Source of the DNA: Bugulina stolonifera
Taxonomy: Eukaryota; Bryozoa; Gymnolaemata; Cheilostomatida; Bugulidae
Direction: 5' to 3'
DNA: 64,000 bases
Assembly: GCA_935421135.1 (NCBI GenBank)
Contig: OW285197.1
Coordinates: forward strand, 6,480,850 to 6,544,849
Below, in pieces: positions 46,101 to 55,610 of this stretch. Every line of letters begins with the position of its first letter. Position 1 is the stretch's first letter. A program made the translations under genes and the position numbers. The notes under the pieces are model-generated. The model was not told the origin of the DNA. It saw only the letters and a program-made list of their open reading frames with translations, and made no database searches.

Positions 46101-47215
46101 CATTTAGCAAAAGACAAACAGTGAACATGTATTCTAACCTTAAGTTTCAGAGTAAATGTAAGCAACTAACTGTTTCAGAGTTAGCGGCTTTGACAGTGGA
46201 AGCCCAGAAACATATGGAATGGTAGCTGGAATACTAAATGGTGGAAGTGGGCTAGGGTCAATGGTTGGTCCAATTCTTGGAGGTGTAATAACAGAGCATA
46301 CAGATTACACGTGGATGTTGACTATATTGTCAGGTCTGGGAATGGTTATGGTAGGTTTGAAGAGTATGCTGGTAGAAATATAGGAATATATTTACTAGTA
46401 CTAGCTGTACCGACATAACATAACTTTAGATAACTATCAGTCTAGCTGACTTCGAGCGGGAAAGGAAAACAGGGTTGTCAAAATTGATAATCAACTGTCG
46501 ATTGCTTTAAGCTGGGGATTTTCATGCCACTACTTTTGTCATCATATTAGCCACTCTGGTTTCATTTAAGGATCACATCTCTATGGCAACTCAGTAAAAT
46601 GACATCACTGTAACTTTTACGGCTTGCGATGTCTTTAATGACCTCTCTATCCAATAATGCAGTCATATGGGGTGCTTGGCTTATGGTCCTTCAGCAATTT
46701 AGAATTTAAAGTAACTAACAAGTTCTGTTGTCTGTCGATACTTTGTTGAGTGAAATTTTATAGCCAAGATAAATATTTTGTTTTTTTGCTGAATAGTTGC
46801 ATGTACTTGAGAGTTTTATGTAATGTGCTGCAAAACGCTCTTATAGCCCAAAGCAAAAGCGCAGCCAGTTGGGATATATGAGAAGAGTTTATTCACAGAC
46901 AATTGTTTTATAGCTTTATTACATTTTTAACAGTTGACAGCATTATCCTTATACCTGTTGTGGATGAAGCTGAAGAATCAACCTCTCTCCCCAGAAGAAC
47001 AAGATTGTTCCAAAATAACCATGAGTAGAGAAAAAAAACCCAGTTCAGAAGAGTCACTTTGGAATGCAGATACACCTGTAGAAGAGGTTCCATCTGGATT
47101 CAGCAGCTCAGCCGTGAAAGAAGTTACCAAAGAGCAACTGATCAGCATGCTGGAACACTGTTTAGGAGATTCCTTGAACAACTGCACTACTATAGAACAT
47201 GTTCAACCAGGGTAG
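24870..47215 (+). CDS. Major facilitator transporter, SLC18B1-like, copy 1 (11 exons)
   Basis: Eleven exons join in frame (1542 nt, 513 codons plus stop), all with AG acceptors and all but one with GT donors. The product is a polytopic membrane protein. Exon 1 encodes a hydrophilic N-terminus, helix 1 and most of helix 2; a motif-A-like loop follows (GYLIGKVDGK, near 87-96). Exon 4 supplies an antiporter-motif-C-like GFAIGPALGAG (near 174-184). A second helix set follows, and the last exon gives an acidic hydrophilic tail of about 75 residues. Length and the GxxxGP motif suit drug:H+ antiporter/vesicular transporters. SLC18B1, a vesicular polyamine transporter in vertebrates, is the closest I recall. 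The substrate here is not determinable. The start ATG at 24870 is chosen because the paralogue has one at the same position. Introns 3, 6 and 8 carry mobile elements. Confidence 0.85.
25909..25982 (+). CDS. Transporter copy 1, exon 2
   Basis: 74 nt between TTTGCAG and GTGAGT, ending in phase 2. Encodes the motif-A loop and part of helix 3. Confidence 0.88.
26363..26516 (+). CDS. Transporter copy 1, exon 3 (GC donor)
   Basis: 154 nt after TTGTTGTAG. Encodes FFPLCVMVRVVAGSGAG and AIMTVLIQA. The donor is GCAAGT where copy 2 has GTAAGT, a permitted but rare GC-AG intron. It has three codons more than copy 2. Confidence 0.82.
26636..26790 (+). repeat. tRNA-derived SINE-like sequence
   Basis: TAGGGGTTAGG resembles a polymerase III A box and GACTTGATTCC, about 40 bases on, resembles a B box. 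A non-tRNA body follows. Lies in intron 3. Length and 3' end are uncertain, and no second copy was found in the window. Confidence 0.4.
26791..28085. other. Intron 3 DNA, nothing recognised
   Basis: AT-rich intronic sequence with a short ACATGT run near 27535-27550. No supported feature. Confidence 0.35.
28086..28424 (+). other. Open frame, possibly a PIF/Harbinger transposase fragment
   Basis: 112 open codons with LLRLCNMDQNVFHKFLPHIE, loosely like the N-terminal part of Harbinger nucleases (R-M-x-F-x-x-L pattern). No catalytic motif, terminal repeats or TTA/TAA duplication were found. It may be chance. Confidence 0.2.
29090..29236 (+). pseudogene. Dead duplicate of transporter exon 3
   Basis: Closely matches exon 3 of both transporters, including the flanking TTGTAG acceptor and a GTAAGT donor. 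Two extra bases relative to copy 2 (147 against 145 nt) shift the frame, and TAA appears at 29199-29201. Sequence on both sides also matches, more like copy 2 than copy 1. It is the remnant of an extra exon or gene copy inside intron 3. Confidence 0.82.
29821..30610 (+). repeat. Family A solo LTR in intron 3
   Basis: 790 bp, TGTAATGG to CCATTACA, preceded by ATAT (29817-29820). The right ATAT is displaced by an hAT-type insertion and is found at 33298-33301, beyond it. Confidence 0.88.
30613..33291. mobile_element. hAT-type element with 8-bp target duplication
   Basis: 2679 bp with terminal inverted repeats CAGTGCTTAAATTGT at 30613 and its reverse complement ending at 33291. ATTACAAT is duplicated at 30605-30612 and 33292-33299. 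Eight-base duplications and CAG-type ends are hAT hallmarks. No transposase is recognised, so it is probably non-autonomous or decayed. Inside are two imperfect direct repeats (about 32030-32260 and 32275-32760) sharing ATTACTTAGCAAATTAT and AGAATAGCCAGTA. A GC-rich hairpin (GGGACGCC/GGCGTCC) lies close to the right end. Confidence 0.85.
33445..34436 (+). repeat. Family B1 solo LTR with ATAC target duplication
   Basis: 992 bp, TGTGG to TTGCA, flanked by ATAC at 33441-33444 and 34437-34440. Contains TATAAAAG near 33880 and AATAAAGCAAC near 33930. Lies in intron 3. Confidence 0.82.
34622..34690 (+). CDS. Transporter copy 1, exon 4
   Basis: 69 nt, phase 0 at both ends. Encodes ALAESVQGVGFAIGPALGAG then LYK, the motif-C-like helix. 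Copy 2 has a matching exon at 63474. Confidence 0.9.
34831..34918 (+). CDS. Transporter copy 1, exon 5
   Basis: 88 nt after CTGTATAG, donor GTAAGT, ending in phase 1. Encodes LGGYTCMFWTLGAVLIS and on to VPSI, completing helix 6. Confidence 0.9.
35044..35183 (+). CDS. Transporter copy 1, exon 6
   Basis: 140 nt from TTGATAG to GTAAGT. Encodes the central loop (SEVSPKKPALYMLKIPG) and helix 7. Confidence 0.85.
35578..35818 (+). repeat. Short interspersed repeat M, copy 2
   Basis: About 240 bp in intron 6, similar to 11205-11427: GAAACCCGGAGAGTTC-like start, CTAAGCCCCAAC core, AT-rich middle, and TCTCCACAGTTTCGAAC. Divergent, so an old insertion. Confidence 0.5.
36430..36760. repeat. GC-rich block in intron 6, origin unknown
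   Basis: Locally GC-rich (GCCGTCCGGCCTAGGCC and a related inverted GCCGGCCTGGG) in AT-rich surroundings. AGTGTCTTC at about 36420 and GAAGACACT at about 36680 could be short inverted ends, but no target duplication was found. Confidence 0.25.
37126..37221 (+). CDS. Transporter copy 1, exon 7
   Basis: 96 nt, phase 0 at both ends, between TATTGTAG and GTAAGT. Encodes FGVTSSIVGLVFGVWS and on to LNNR, a membrane helix and loop. Confidence 0.86.
37700..38498 (+). repeat. Imperfect tandem duplication in intron 7
   Basis: 37700-38010 and 38265-38498 share CGCTAGCTATA, then GCCTGGTAATAATAT, then GAAGCCCCTTCAAATCAAGC and GTACAGTTTCC. The second copy runs straight into the 9-bp minisatellite. Confidence 0.6.
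38500..39060. repeat. Minisatellite of about 9-bp units, ATATCAYGT
   Basis: About 560 bp of ATATCATGT and ATATCACGT units with interspersed ACATGT. Several frames on both strands stay open for 178-200 codons because the unit is a multiple of three without stops. They are not genes. Intron 7. Confidence 0.9.
39196..39299 (+). CDS. Transporter copy 1, exon 8
   Basis: 104 nt from ATTACAG to GTAAGT, ending in phase 2. Encodes GYIFSLILLAWCSSIVS and the following loop. Confidence 0.86.
39300..40172. other. Intron 8, left part, nothing recognised
   Basis: Intronic DNA before the TTAA-flanked element. Open frames here are short and lack recognisable content. Confidence 0.35.
40798..40933 (+). repeat. 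29-bp minisatellite, about 4.7 copies
   Basis: Units begin at 40798, 40827, 40856 and 40885, with a partial unit at 40914. Unit core GCTAGCAGTGACTCTCAG. Units are directly adjacent without spacers, so this is not a CRISPR array. Confidence 0.9.
41210..41393 (-). repeat. Short interspersed repeat M, copy 3
   Basis: Reverse-complement match to repeat M: GACAGTTCC at one end, GGAACTGTC at the other, and GGGGTTAAGGGTTC for the CTAACCCC core. Nested in the Kolobok-like element. Confidence 0.5.
41846..42160 (+). repeat. Degenerate ACT/CTA trinucleotide tract
   Basis: Long imperfect run rich in ACTACT and ACTGCTACT. No sustained coding frame. Confidence 0.7.
44140..44235 (+). CDS. Transporter copy 1, exon 9
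   Basis: 96 nt between TTCTGTAG and GTGAGT; phases fit exons 8 and 10 exactly. Encodes YILLTLAMIFVMAIYQG and on to AAINLA, a late membrane helix. The acceptor lies 36 bases beyond the right end of the transposon. Confidence 0.78.
44236..46178. other. Intron 9, nothing recognised
   Basis: About 1.9 kb of AT-rich intronic DNA. Open frames at 44889-45678 look like chance frames. Confidence 0.35.
46179..46350 (+). CDS. Transporter copy 1, exon 10
   Basis: 172 nt from TGTTTCAG to GTAGGT. Encodes SGSPETYGMVAGILNGGSG and GPILGGVITE, typical of the second-half GPxxGG helix of the family. Confidence 0.9.
46934..47215 (+). CDS. Transporter copy 1, exon 11 (last)
   Basis: 282 nt from TTTAACAG to the TAG stop at 47213-47215. 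Encodes the final helix end (LTALSLYLLWMKL) and an acidic, serine-rich cytosolic tail. No close polyadenylation signal was found. Confidence 0.85.
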   Translation: MTALSLYLLWMKLKNQPLSPEEQDCSKITMSREKKPSSEESLWNADTPVEEVPSGFSSSAVKEVTKEQLISMLEHCLGDSLNNCTTIEHVQPG

Positions 47216-48351
47216 AAAAATATGATGTTTTTTAGGCCATATAATCTTGTAGATTCTAAAGATCATTCGCTTACTTTTTCACATCTAGACCAAGTCATAC
47301 GCTATACGTCTAGTAACCAGGGGTAGGACTCGATAGCTCTAACAATAGAGAAATATATGCTACTCTCTACTCACTACAAGAATAGAGAATCTACCTGTAT
47401 GATAGCAAATATAAATAATAGAGATTAGCATTTACACTATATGCGCTAAACACTACTAATTAGAAATTGTCTTCTCTCAAATCAGTTTTTATTGAGGACA
47501 TTTCAAAGGTGCCCATCATCTATTCTATTTCATGGAAACTAAAAGCACGAACACAGCTATTTCTTCTTTGCTTCTTTTGAGCTTCAATGTTCGGCAGAGT
47601 TCATATTGTGTTAATATTATTTTTCTACAATGTACAGTTAGGTGGTGTCATGGATTTGAAACATCAGCAATAACGTGATTAGAAGGCATCAGGGTAGCAG
47701 CAATATACTTAATCGACTATAAATAGCCAAGTCATATGCATGCGTGTTAGGCATCGCATATTATATACACATAACTTTTAAATTGCCTGTGGAAGCTATG
47801 TAGGGGTATTAGTGCTGTGCTAATTGCAGCTTACAATGCAACCTACAATGCAACTCGAAATGCAACCTACGATGCAAAACCTCAAAATCTTAACCAGAAT
47901 TTATGTACAGGTACATGGGGTTATTTATATAATAGATGCACGATTAAATGTGTTATATTTTCTGCATGATGTATTGTTGTGGTTTTGTACAAACGACCCA
48001 GTGCACACCAACCACCAATGGCCTTAGCAAAGCTATTAATGACTGACGACTACCTATGTATGCACAACCATTACCTGAATGGCAACTGTGTAAACTGTCT
48101 AAGACTCATCAGTACTAGACTCATTCCTGTATGAAGTAATGTATTGAATAGCAAAGATGTTAACAGTATGAAAGTATACAGCATAAATAGGAAGACAAGC
48201 AGTGCTCAGCTGCTTTTATACTAAACAAAAGTTGGGACAGTGTCTGTTTGCAATAATGAATAGGCAGTATATATTATATGTTTTGCATTTGCCACATAAA
48301 TATTTATATCTGCTTTTTTAATAAAAAATGGATTCAATTGCACATTCATGT
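47216..48351. other. Downstream of transporter copy 1
   Basis: Intergenic DNA with a small run of ATGCAACCTAC-type repeats at about 47825-47880. No supported gene. Confidence 0.4.
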
Positions 48352-49065
48352 TGTAATGGTCACGCGCAGCCTCCCGACTACATGACACTTGTTATAAACA
48401 TTCATTGCAATAATCTGCCTGTGTTAACTTGTCTGTGTAATAAACTGTCACTTAGACACTTATAATGTGCATTACTGAGCAATTATGTCCTTTTTATACC
48501 CATGTAAACAGGGCCGACCTCTCAGAATTACTTGGTATTTATTTTGTACATGAATTGGATGGTTTCAAGCATCTTTTGTTGTACCCGACATGTTTTGGGT
48601 CAGCCATCAGGCTTCCAGCCGTCATGTTGTTGTGCAATTTCCGGACGACAACACGTCGACTTTTTACGACACTATGTCGGCCTTTTTACCGGAACATCCT
48701 CCGGAAGTTCTTATACTATATAAAGTGCATTGTTTTTATGCTCATTGTCTCAGTTGATGCTTGGGTCTTAATAAAGACACATCTATACTACTTATACAGA
48801 GTCTTCACATCATAGTATTGGTCGCTCCAGTCGTCAAGGTCTTCGATCTTGCTTCCCGACCTTCCTGCTAGGTCAGAACATACTCTTTCTCAGTATGGTA
48901 AACAAGCATTAACTCAGGACCACATGGGTTGTCATGAGCAGTCATTGGACTGCTAATACCTGTTGATCTTTCATGTACTAAGAAGACCTACCACCACTCA
49001 TAGGTTCTGCATTTTGGACAAGGGGTCGTCTTAGGACGACATTGCAGCCCCCGAAGACCATTACA
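48352..49065 (+). repeat. Family A3 solo LTR
   Basis: 714 bp, TGTAATGG to CCATTACA. Flanks are ATGT (48348-48351) and ATAT (49066-49069), one base apart, fitting an aged ATAT duplication. GTCGTC-TTA-GGACGAC keeps the family hairpin with a changed loop. Confidence 0.78.
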
Positions 49066-49904
49066 ATATTATAACCAATAGATAATGCGTGTTCATTGTT
49101 GGTACCTTTGTTACTAAAACAGGGTTAAATACAATATGCACTATTCCACGTACTATGATCTCAATACCTACATGTAGTGTGATAGGTGTCCATCATATTA
49201 TTTGTTGCTGCGGTATTGATCATAATAATGAATATATCTATTTAAAACACTACACATTACCACCAACCAAATGAAAAGGACCAACCAACTGCATACAAGG
49301 TACCCTTTGTATAATGGCCACGTTGCTATATATGGAGTGTTAGGAGATTTGGATACTTTATCTAGCGCTCGTCTTTGCTTGTTTGTCCTTCAGGCATGCT
49401 ATTTATCTGGATGGAATATCATTTAAAAAGTTGTCTGTTTAGCACTTATATAACTGTAGTGTAGCTATCCACTTAATCTTACTAGTAGCAAACAAATAAG
49501 TGAATTACCCTAAGGTCGTATGTCAGTGGATTTCAAATCCATATCCCTGTGAATGAAAAGTGAGTGTTCTACCATTATGCTATCAGATCAGCATGTATCT
49601 GCTAGTTAAAACTGGCCAAATAACATGAAGGTACACGGCGTATAACCACTAAAGTTGAGGTGGGTACACACTTTGAACACTAATTCTAACACTTCATTTC
49701 CCAGAGCAGCACAAATTTCAAATCTTTGGCGTGGCTGTATATATGTTTCAATGGGGGTTGCTTGTTGCCCTATTAGAAATCCTTTTAATTAGATTTGGTT
49801 CTGTCTGTAAAATTACAGTTTCATTTAATAGCTACATGTTCATCTAACTCAGAGTTTGGGCTACTTTGATGTTCAAAACTATCTGTAGTCTGTAGTCTGT
49901 AATT
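49066..49904. other. Intergenic DNA with one tRNA-like relic
   Basis: AT-rich. Apart from the tRNA-like sequence listed separately, nothing recognised. Confidence 0.35.
49515..49592 (-). pseudogene. tRNA-like sequence, degenerate
   Basis: On the minus strand TAGCATAATGG resembles an A box and TGGATTTGAAATCCA forms a perfect T-arm (4-bp stem, 7-base loop). The acceptor and anticodon stems do not pair convincingly, so it is a tRNA pseudogene or SINE head at best. Confidence 0.3.
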
Positions 49905-50927
49905 TGTTGTGAAGGATGCCACTGGGCATTGGCTTTTGCTCAGAATGGCAATGGCCTCTCTGGGCCAACCACACAACGTTGACATTTAATACTGACATTA
50001 TTTTGCATTTCATACTTATTCATATCTATTCATGCGTGTGTCTTATCTTATACAATATTATTATCATGCATGCTTATACCATTTATATATCTAATCAACT
50101 GCTATTGTGTGCCTTACTATTATTACCTGTCAATCAGACTATTGGAATTACAACCTGGTCTTTCCCACATATTGTTAGCAATTATCTTCTCTTGTCTGAT
50201 TATATTAAATAGTCTTTTGCCATATATTATAAGTATCACTTGGGGCCGATGCTTCAGAAAAGGCTCATACTCATACACTTTATGTTTTACATTATTGTAA
50301 GCACTTTTTGTGCCAAGGTCGACCCTTTCTATGGCCGACGTCGAGCGGAACCATCCATGTTGTTGCCTCAGTTCCAGACCCAATACCTTATCGCCGGCCG
50401 ATACCTTATAGGCCTCTTTTGGCCGAAAATAGAAATAGTATAAAAGGCAGTACATTTTCTGTATGAAATCAGTTGTTGATTGCGCTCTAATAAAGCAACA
50501 TCTCCTAACTCAAACCTATAGAGGCTTTCTCTTGTAGGCGGGTAACTCCACCGGCGGATCCATAGATCCATACGGCTCGAGTTCATCCTCATTCTCGTTT
50601 AAGCATATCTCTACACCACTTCTACAACTTAGGTCGATCCCGGATTCTATATGATTCTAGCATCAGGCTTAAGATCCTAGAATACCAGATCTTTCATTGC
50701 ACTCCTCTGGAGTATAAAATCTACAAGACCTACGTCTGTCCTGAGCTCCCCCATGAGTCTCGGCATCGGCCTAGGTCAAATATACACACCAATAACTGCA
50801 TATAAATACTGTTCACTTTTTATGTAATGAGCAGAAGGTTACTTGGTCAACCTCTACCACCTTCCAAGCCCTTCCCATACCAGTGGCCTATCGGCCCTCG
50901 TATGTAACTATACTCAAAAACATTACA
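49905..50927 (+). repeat. Family B2 LTR, start uncertain
   Basis: Ends AAACATTACA at 50927. Contains TATAAAAGGC near 50440 and AATAAAGCAAC near 50490, and matches 4672-5654 in reverse complement. The 5' limit at TGTTGTG is approximate; no matching flanking duplication was found. Confidence 0.65.
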
Positions 50928-51143
50928 TTATTATAGCGTGAAGTTTTGAGCCGTTTAAAAGCTTTCGCCTAAAGCAGCTATCTTTAAATCTTTTGCTTTC
51001 CTTAATGTTGTGCATAGCTAATAGCAAGCTTTTAGTTTTGCTCCTGTGGTGAATCAATGACCGTCAGGTTGCTGTCTTTAATGTATACATGTAGGTAAAA
51101 CGTTACTTCCTTTTAGTCACTTCTGTTTAGTGTTCGAGCAATA

Positions 51144-51961
51144 ATGGGATGGGATTACATTATTATAACATTCTTACTGGAGCCAGTACAGCTCGAAACA
51201 CCAAGTATCTCCACTGTTGAGGAGCAGAGGTGTCTCCATGAATGCACTTTTATCAAACCAATCTGCCTCACAGAAGAAATATGTAAGTTTATTCTTCTGT
51301 GATAAATGAAGACATATTACAGTATACTTACAGTATAATACAGTATATTACAGTATTACTGTATATCATATACATGCCCATCTATTATTGAAAAGAAAAT
51401 TTAAAACATCTAAAAACATGTAAATTGTTGAACTATATAATTTTATCGTTAGTGGCAATACTACCCAGCATTTTGATACTGACAATTGTAGTACCAGTAC
51501 AGGTGGAGAGAGCAGCTATATGCAGCTCCAACAAAACCCAACAATCCATATCTCCTACCGTCAAGGAGAGACAAGTCCACCATGCATCATCTGTAAGTCA
51601 TGAGTATTAGAAGTAATGTGTTGTTATCACAGCCTCGTCAATAGTCTGAAATGTATTTATCTACTGCACCATTAATTGAGGAAGGAAGTTAGTAGTTTGT
51701 TTTCTACTTCTACCCCTGCTGGAGTATGTCAAGAAGTCACAGTGTTTTGTATGTCAACTTTGATGAAAAAATTATGCCATGTCTTTTAACTAATATTTGA
51801 CATTATGCACACACACAGTTTATTATGGGTTCAGATCGCATAGACACAAGTCTACTTTGTTTGAATCATTGTAGAGCCAGATTTCATGGATTGTTGGGGG
51901 TATAGTAGCGGTAGGTGCTGCTTTTGTTAGCTTCCATCTCTGGAGGAAGTACTGCAGCTAG
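51144..51961 (+). CDS. Predicted small membrane protein, three exons (121 aa)
   Basis: Exons 51144-51282, 51453-51592 and 51875-51961 join in frame (366 nt including TAG), each junction with GTAAGT and AG. The predicted protein starts MGWDYIIITFLL, then has a cysteine-containing segment (CLHECTFIKPIC), a hydrophobic stretch (LAILPSILILTIVVPVQ, about 47-63), a polar region and a C-terminal helix (WIVGGIVAVGAAF, about 97-109) with a short basic tail. No family is recognised. The first exon could begin at an AG near 51130, so the ATG may be internal to a longer gene. Exon 2 also has a second open frame, but that does not fit exon 3. A polyadenylation signal lies at 52312-52317. It sits between the transporters on the same strand. 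Confidence 0.4.
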
Positions 51962-52311
51962 GGTCAGTACTACTATTATTCTTGCTACGTTCTATGTATT
52001 TACGTGTATCCACTATTCACATATGCACAATCCAAATATGGAATGATCGTTTTGATATTTTTATTAACATTTGATATTTTAGTGCCCTCCTGTCATTTTA
52101 CCCAATCATCTTCTCCCTTACTATTGATTTTTGTATACAATCACACAATAAGGTATTCCTTTGCTACAGGTCAGTGTCCATGTGAAACAGACTAGTGACA
52201 AAGATAACAATACGTTTAGACTAATAGAAAAGAGTCTGGAGACTCTTCGGTATGCAACATAATAGACATTTTAGCTGTGCTGTGCCAGGATATACATGTA
52301 ATTAATATTTT

Positions 52312-52317
52312 AATAAA
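52312..52317 (+). terminator. Candidate polyadenylation signal AATAAA
   Basis: AATAAA about 350 bases beyond the stop of the predicted three-exon gene. Confidence 0.3.
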
Positions 52318-52574
52318 AGTGCTACTTAGCAAGAGTTTGTTCCGTTTTCTTCCATGCAGATATAAAATAGAACTTACATGGCTTTCAAGTGCTAGGCTGC
52401 TCCCTAGCCGCTTTGATTTTTAGTGCTTGCTGAGAGCAATAGAGTGGTCTCCTATTATCAATAATCATTAATAATTACATGTATATATGGTAATTGAAAA
52501 CTTCCTCACATTAGCTATATTTTGAAGCAAAATACTTTATAATATTCAAATTTGTCTTCAGCTTATTTCTTATC

Positions 52575-53035
52575 TTACATGTACACTTTCTGCAAACATT
52601 CACACTAATCTGGGTCGCTGGAAGTCACTGTGTCATTGGTCAACGGGTTCAGTCCTCAGATCTTTTTTAATTGAATCGAACTGTAGCATCGGAAAGTACT
52701 TTGTCTAAAATCTGTTTAAAATGACCCGTTGATAGTTGATACCATGTTGGCTGTGAGTAGTTAAATTTGAGTACATTCCGAACTAAACGTGTATTACATA
52801 GAGCAAGGGGGTGATCAGAGTAGTCTCTTGCCATGCAAAGCTTATCACTACACAAGAGTGAAAATGCCATATTGTATTGCAGTGCTACTAGTACAAACAT
52901 TTAAAAATTTCATACTGGGTTATCGAATTCCAAATACAAACATGACTTGTGGGAAATAATGCCATATTAAATTGTTGTATTACAAATACAAATATGTGAA
53001 AATGTTGTATCGTCTTATTGTATTACATTGACTAA
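52575..53035 (-). repeat. Repeat family C, inverted copy
   Basis: Reverse-complement match to 1029-1560, covering both the unique body (GATAAGCTTTGCATGG, GAGGACTGAACC) and the 43-bp tandem units. No element ends were found. Confidence 0.7.
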
Positions 53036-53907
53036 TTCAAAGTTTGTTAAATGAACTTTTTTAGTTATGCAATTAGTTTACTAACCTTTGCATCATGTAT
53101 TGTAAACAACTCTATGTCTCCAGTGTTGCTCAAAATCCAATTGCACTGATCACAAAATGAATTACTTAATTGAAATGTTTTGAGATTACTATTCTACAAA
53201 TAATCCTTAAGACTCATTGCTGGTCCCATACAGCTCGTTGAGTCAGTGATACTTTTGACCATTACTGTGATTGTGGTGGGTAGGGTGGGGTAGGGTTCCC
53301 GTGTGCCTTACTTCCGTTAGTGTTGTTGTGTGGCCCTTGGGCTTTATTGATTTCGGTCTTTGGAAAAGTGACACAATTAAGGCTATTTTTATAACAACTT
53401 TTATTCTTTTTGATATTCAGTCGTGGTACAGTAACAACAACCACCATATTATATAAACTGTATGCAATTTCAATAGGATTCAGTTAGCAGCACTCCTTCA
53501 GCAGGACTGCTGCAGTTTATCATTGTTACATTGAAGTTATTTACTTTACTTTCAAGTTAAATTTATACAGAGTTAGTTAAAACTCATCGTCTTCAAGCTA
53601 GCTTCTACAAGACTGTCTTATCTTTGTTAATTACATTTATTAAGCATATACTTTGTACAGCACCAAGTCAATGAATGTTGTTGCACTCCACAATTCCAGT
53701 TACATATAGCAAGCTATACATACATTATATAATATATAAGCTTGCAAGCTACCTACAGCTACATTGTATACTAATCTATAACAAGGACTAAAGAGGTTGG
53801 TTATATATTTTATTACAATATCTATAGTATATACATGATATCTAATAAATACTACATACATTTTAAATTGTTGTTCATAATTACTTCATTACATAATATT
53901 CTCCATA
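53036..53907. other. Intergenic DNA, nothing recognised
   Basis: AT-rich. Complementary open frames at 53262-53456 look like chance frames. Confidence 0.35.
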
Positions 53908-53911
53908 ATAT

Positions 53912-54585
53912 TGTAACGGTTTCTGGTATTTCGTGCGGTCGTCCTTGGACTACCGACCCAAAACTGAAGTGCCTATAAGTGGTGCTAGGCCTTCTCATTA
54001 CATGAAAGATTGAGCGGTCTCAATAGTCCTTAGTACTACCAGAGACGACCCATCTGGTCCCAAATCTGACCTTCAGACTACACCTTGAAAGAGAGTGATC
54101 CGACCTAGTAGGCGGTTCGCTAAGCGAATGACCTGACAAAAGGAAGTGAAAGTCTCTGTATCAAGTATAGATGTGTCTTTATTGAAAGCCAAGTGAAGAC
54201 TGAGACAATGAACAGTGAAACAATGCCCTTTATATAGTATAAGGACTTCCGGCCGACGTAGTGTCGGGAAAAGACGACGTAAGGTCGTCCGGAAGTTGCG
54301 CAACAACATGGCTGCCGGAAGCCCGACGGCCGACCCAAAATAGGTCGGGTTCTACAAAAGTTGCTTATAATGGTCCAATTCATGCACAAAATGAATATCA
54401 ATGGATTCTGAGAGGTCAGGCCTCTTTACATGGGTATAAAAGACACTAAAAAACTTAGTAATTATCAGACAAGTATATACAATGATATAGTAGTTAGCAA
54501 TGTAGAATGCAAGCAGGTATATACAAGTAAGCACACATAATAATGGGTGTCAGGTGATAAGAGACGACTGCGCCGTACCGTCACA
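53912..54585 (-). repeat. Family A solo LTR with ATAT target duplication
   Basis: 674 bp on the minus strand, TGTGACGG to CCGTTACA, flanked by ATAT at 53908-53911 and 54586-54589. Same older subfamily as 21223-21901. Confidence 0.88.
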
Positions 54586-54808
54586 ATATGCTTTTATCTC
54601 ACATTTCGTTGTCTTACCATTATTATATGATTAATAAGAGTTTTACCTAACCTAATGCTACAATCCCATACATATTAATGGCTTACATTAATGTTGTACA
54701 TGACTGCATGTAATTGTAGTTTTTACCAGTTGCTACAATAAATGATACAGGAAGAACTCAGTATCCTGATTCGTGCCAAACTGTGGTCTGGAAATTCTGA
54801 GCAAATGG

Positions 54809-55610
54809 TGTAATGTTTTCAGCTATGACACTTGAATGCAATGAGACCACTGGTGGGGGAGTGCTTGAAAGTGGTCTATCAAGTTGTACTTCCAGCAATA
54901 CATGAAGAGTGAACAGTTGTGTAGCTCTTAGTGTTGAATCTGGGGCATAAGCCCGGTGTTTATACTCATGAGAGAGTGTTGAAAGTGTCTTAAACGAGTA
55001 TGAGGACGAGTTCGGGCTAATGGTCCAAGGGGACCAACGCTGGAACTGCCTCCCTGCAAGAGTAGAATTTGTAGAATTTGAGTTGAGACTTTATTGAAGT
55101 CTACTCATCAACTGATTCATACAGCAAGATGATCATGCTTACATACGAAAAGTGTTTTCGGTGAAAAGGCCGATAGAGTAGCAGGGGACGATATAGTATT
55201 GCCCGGAAAATACATAAAAATAATATGGCTTGCCGAGGACCAACCTAAAAGAGGTCAGCCATTATAAATTATGAGTACAATAGTACAAAACATATAACAT
55301 TGTGTTACCCCAACCCCAAACCCCAAACCCCAGACCTCGGCCTCATTTATGGTAAGCATACAAGGCAGTTAGACATGCATGTAGAATAATAAGTAAGTGT
55401 AATAATGTTTCTCTCAATTGCACAATATAGACAAGTACAACAGGCAACTATGAACAGTACAGGCAAGTATAAGCACAAGTGTATGCATCTATATAACAAG
55501 CACTTCGTGACACAAGTCTCTCTGCATTAGTCGCTGCGTTTATTGATGGCTTGTGTTCATGTTTTGTGGTCATGCATGTATAGGACCTCTGGTGGCACAG
55601 GCATGTTACA
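54809..55610 (-). repeat. Family B1 LTR
   Basis: About 800 bp on the minus strand ending CATTACA at 54809. It has the AATAAAG region and GACCAACGCTGG-type text of the B1 group. The right limit is approximate; flanks ATGG and ATGA do not match perfectly. Confidence 0.65.
55308..55331 (-). other. Potential G-quadruplex in the LTR sense strand
   Basis: Four runs of four G separated by TTT, TTT and TT on the minus strand. The tract is absent from the two other B1 LTRs compared. Confidence 0.6.

Noticed and set aside
49515..49592. A functional tRNA gene
   Set aside because: Only the A and B boxes and T-arm look right; acceptor and anticodon stems do not pair.
51453..51592. Second open frame in exon 2 of the small gene (cysteine- and serine-rich)
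   Set aside because: Its phase does not fit exon 1 and gives an immediate stop on joining exon 3.
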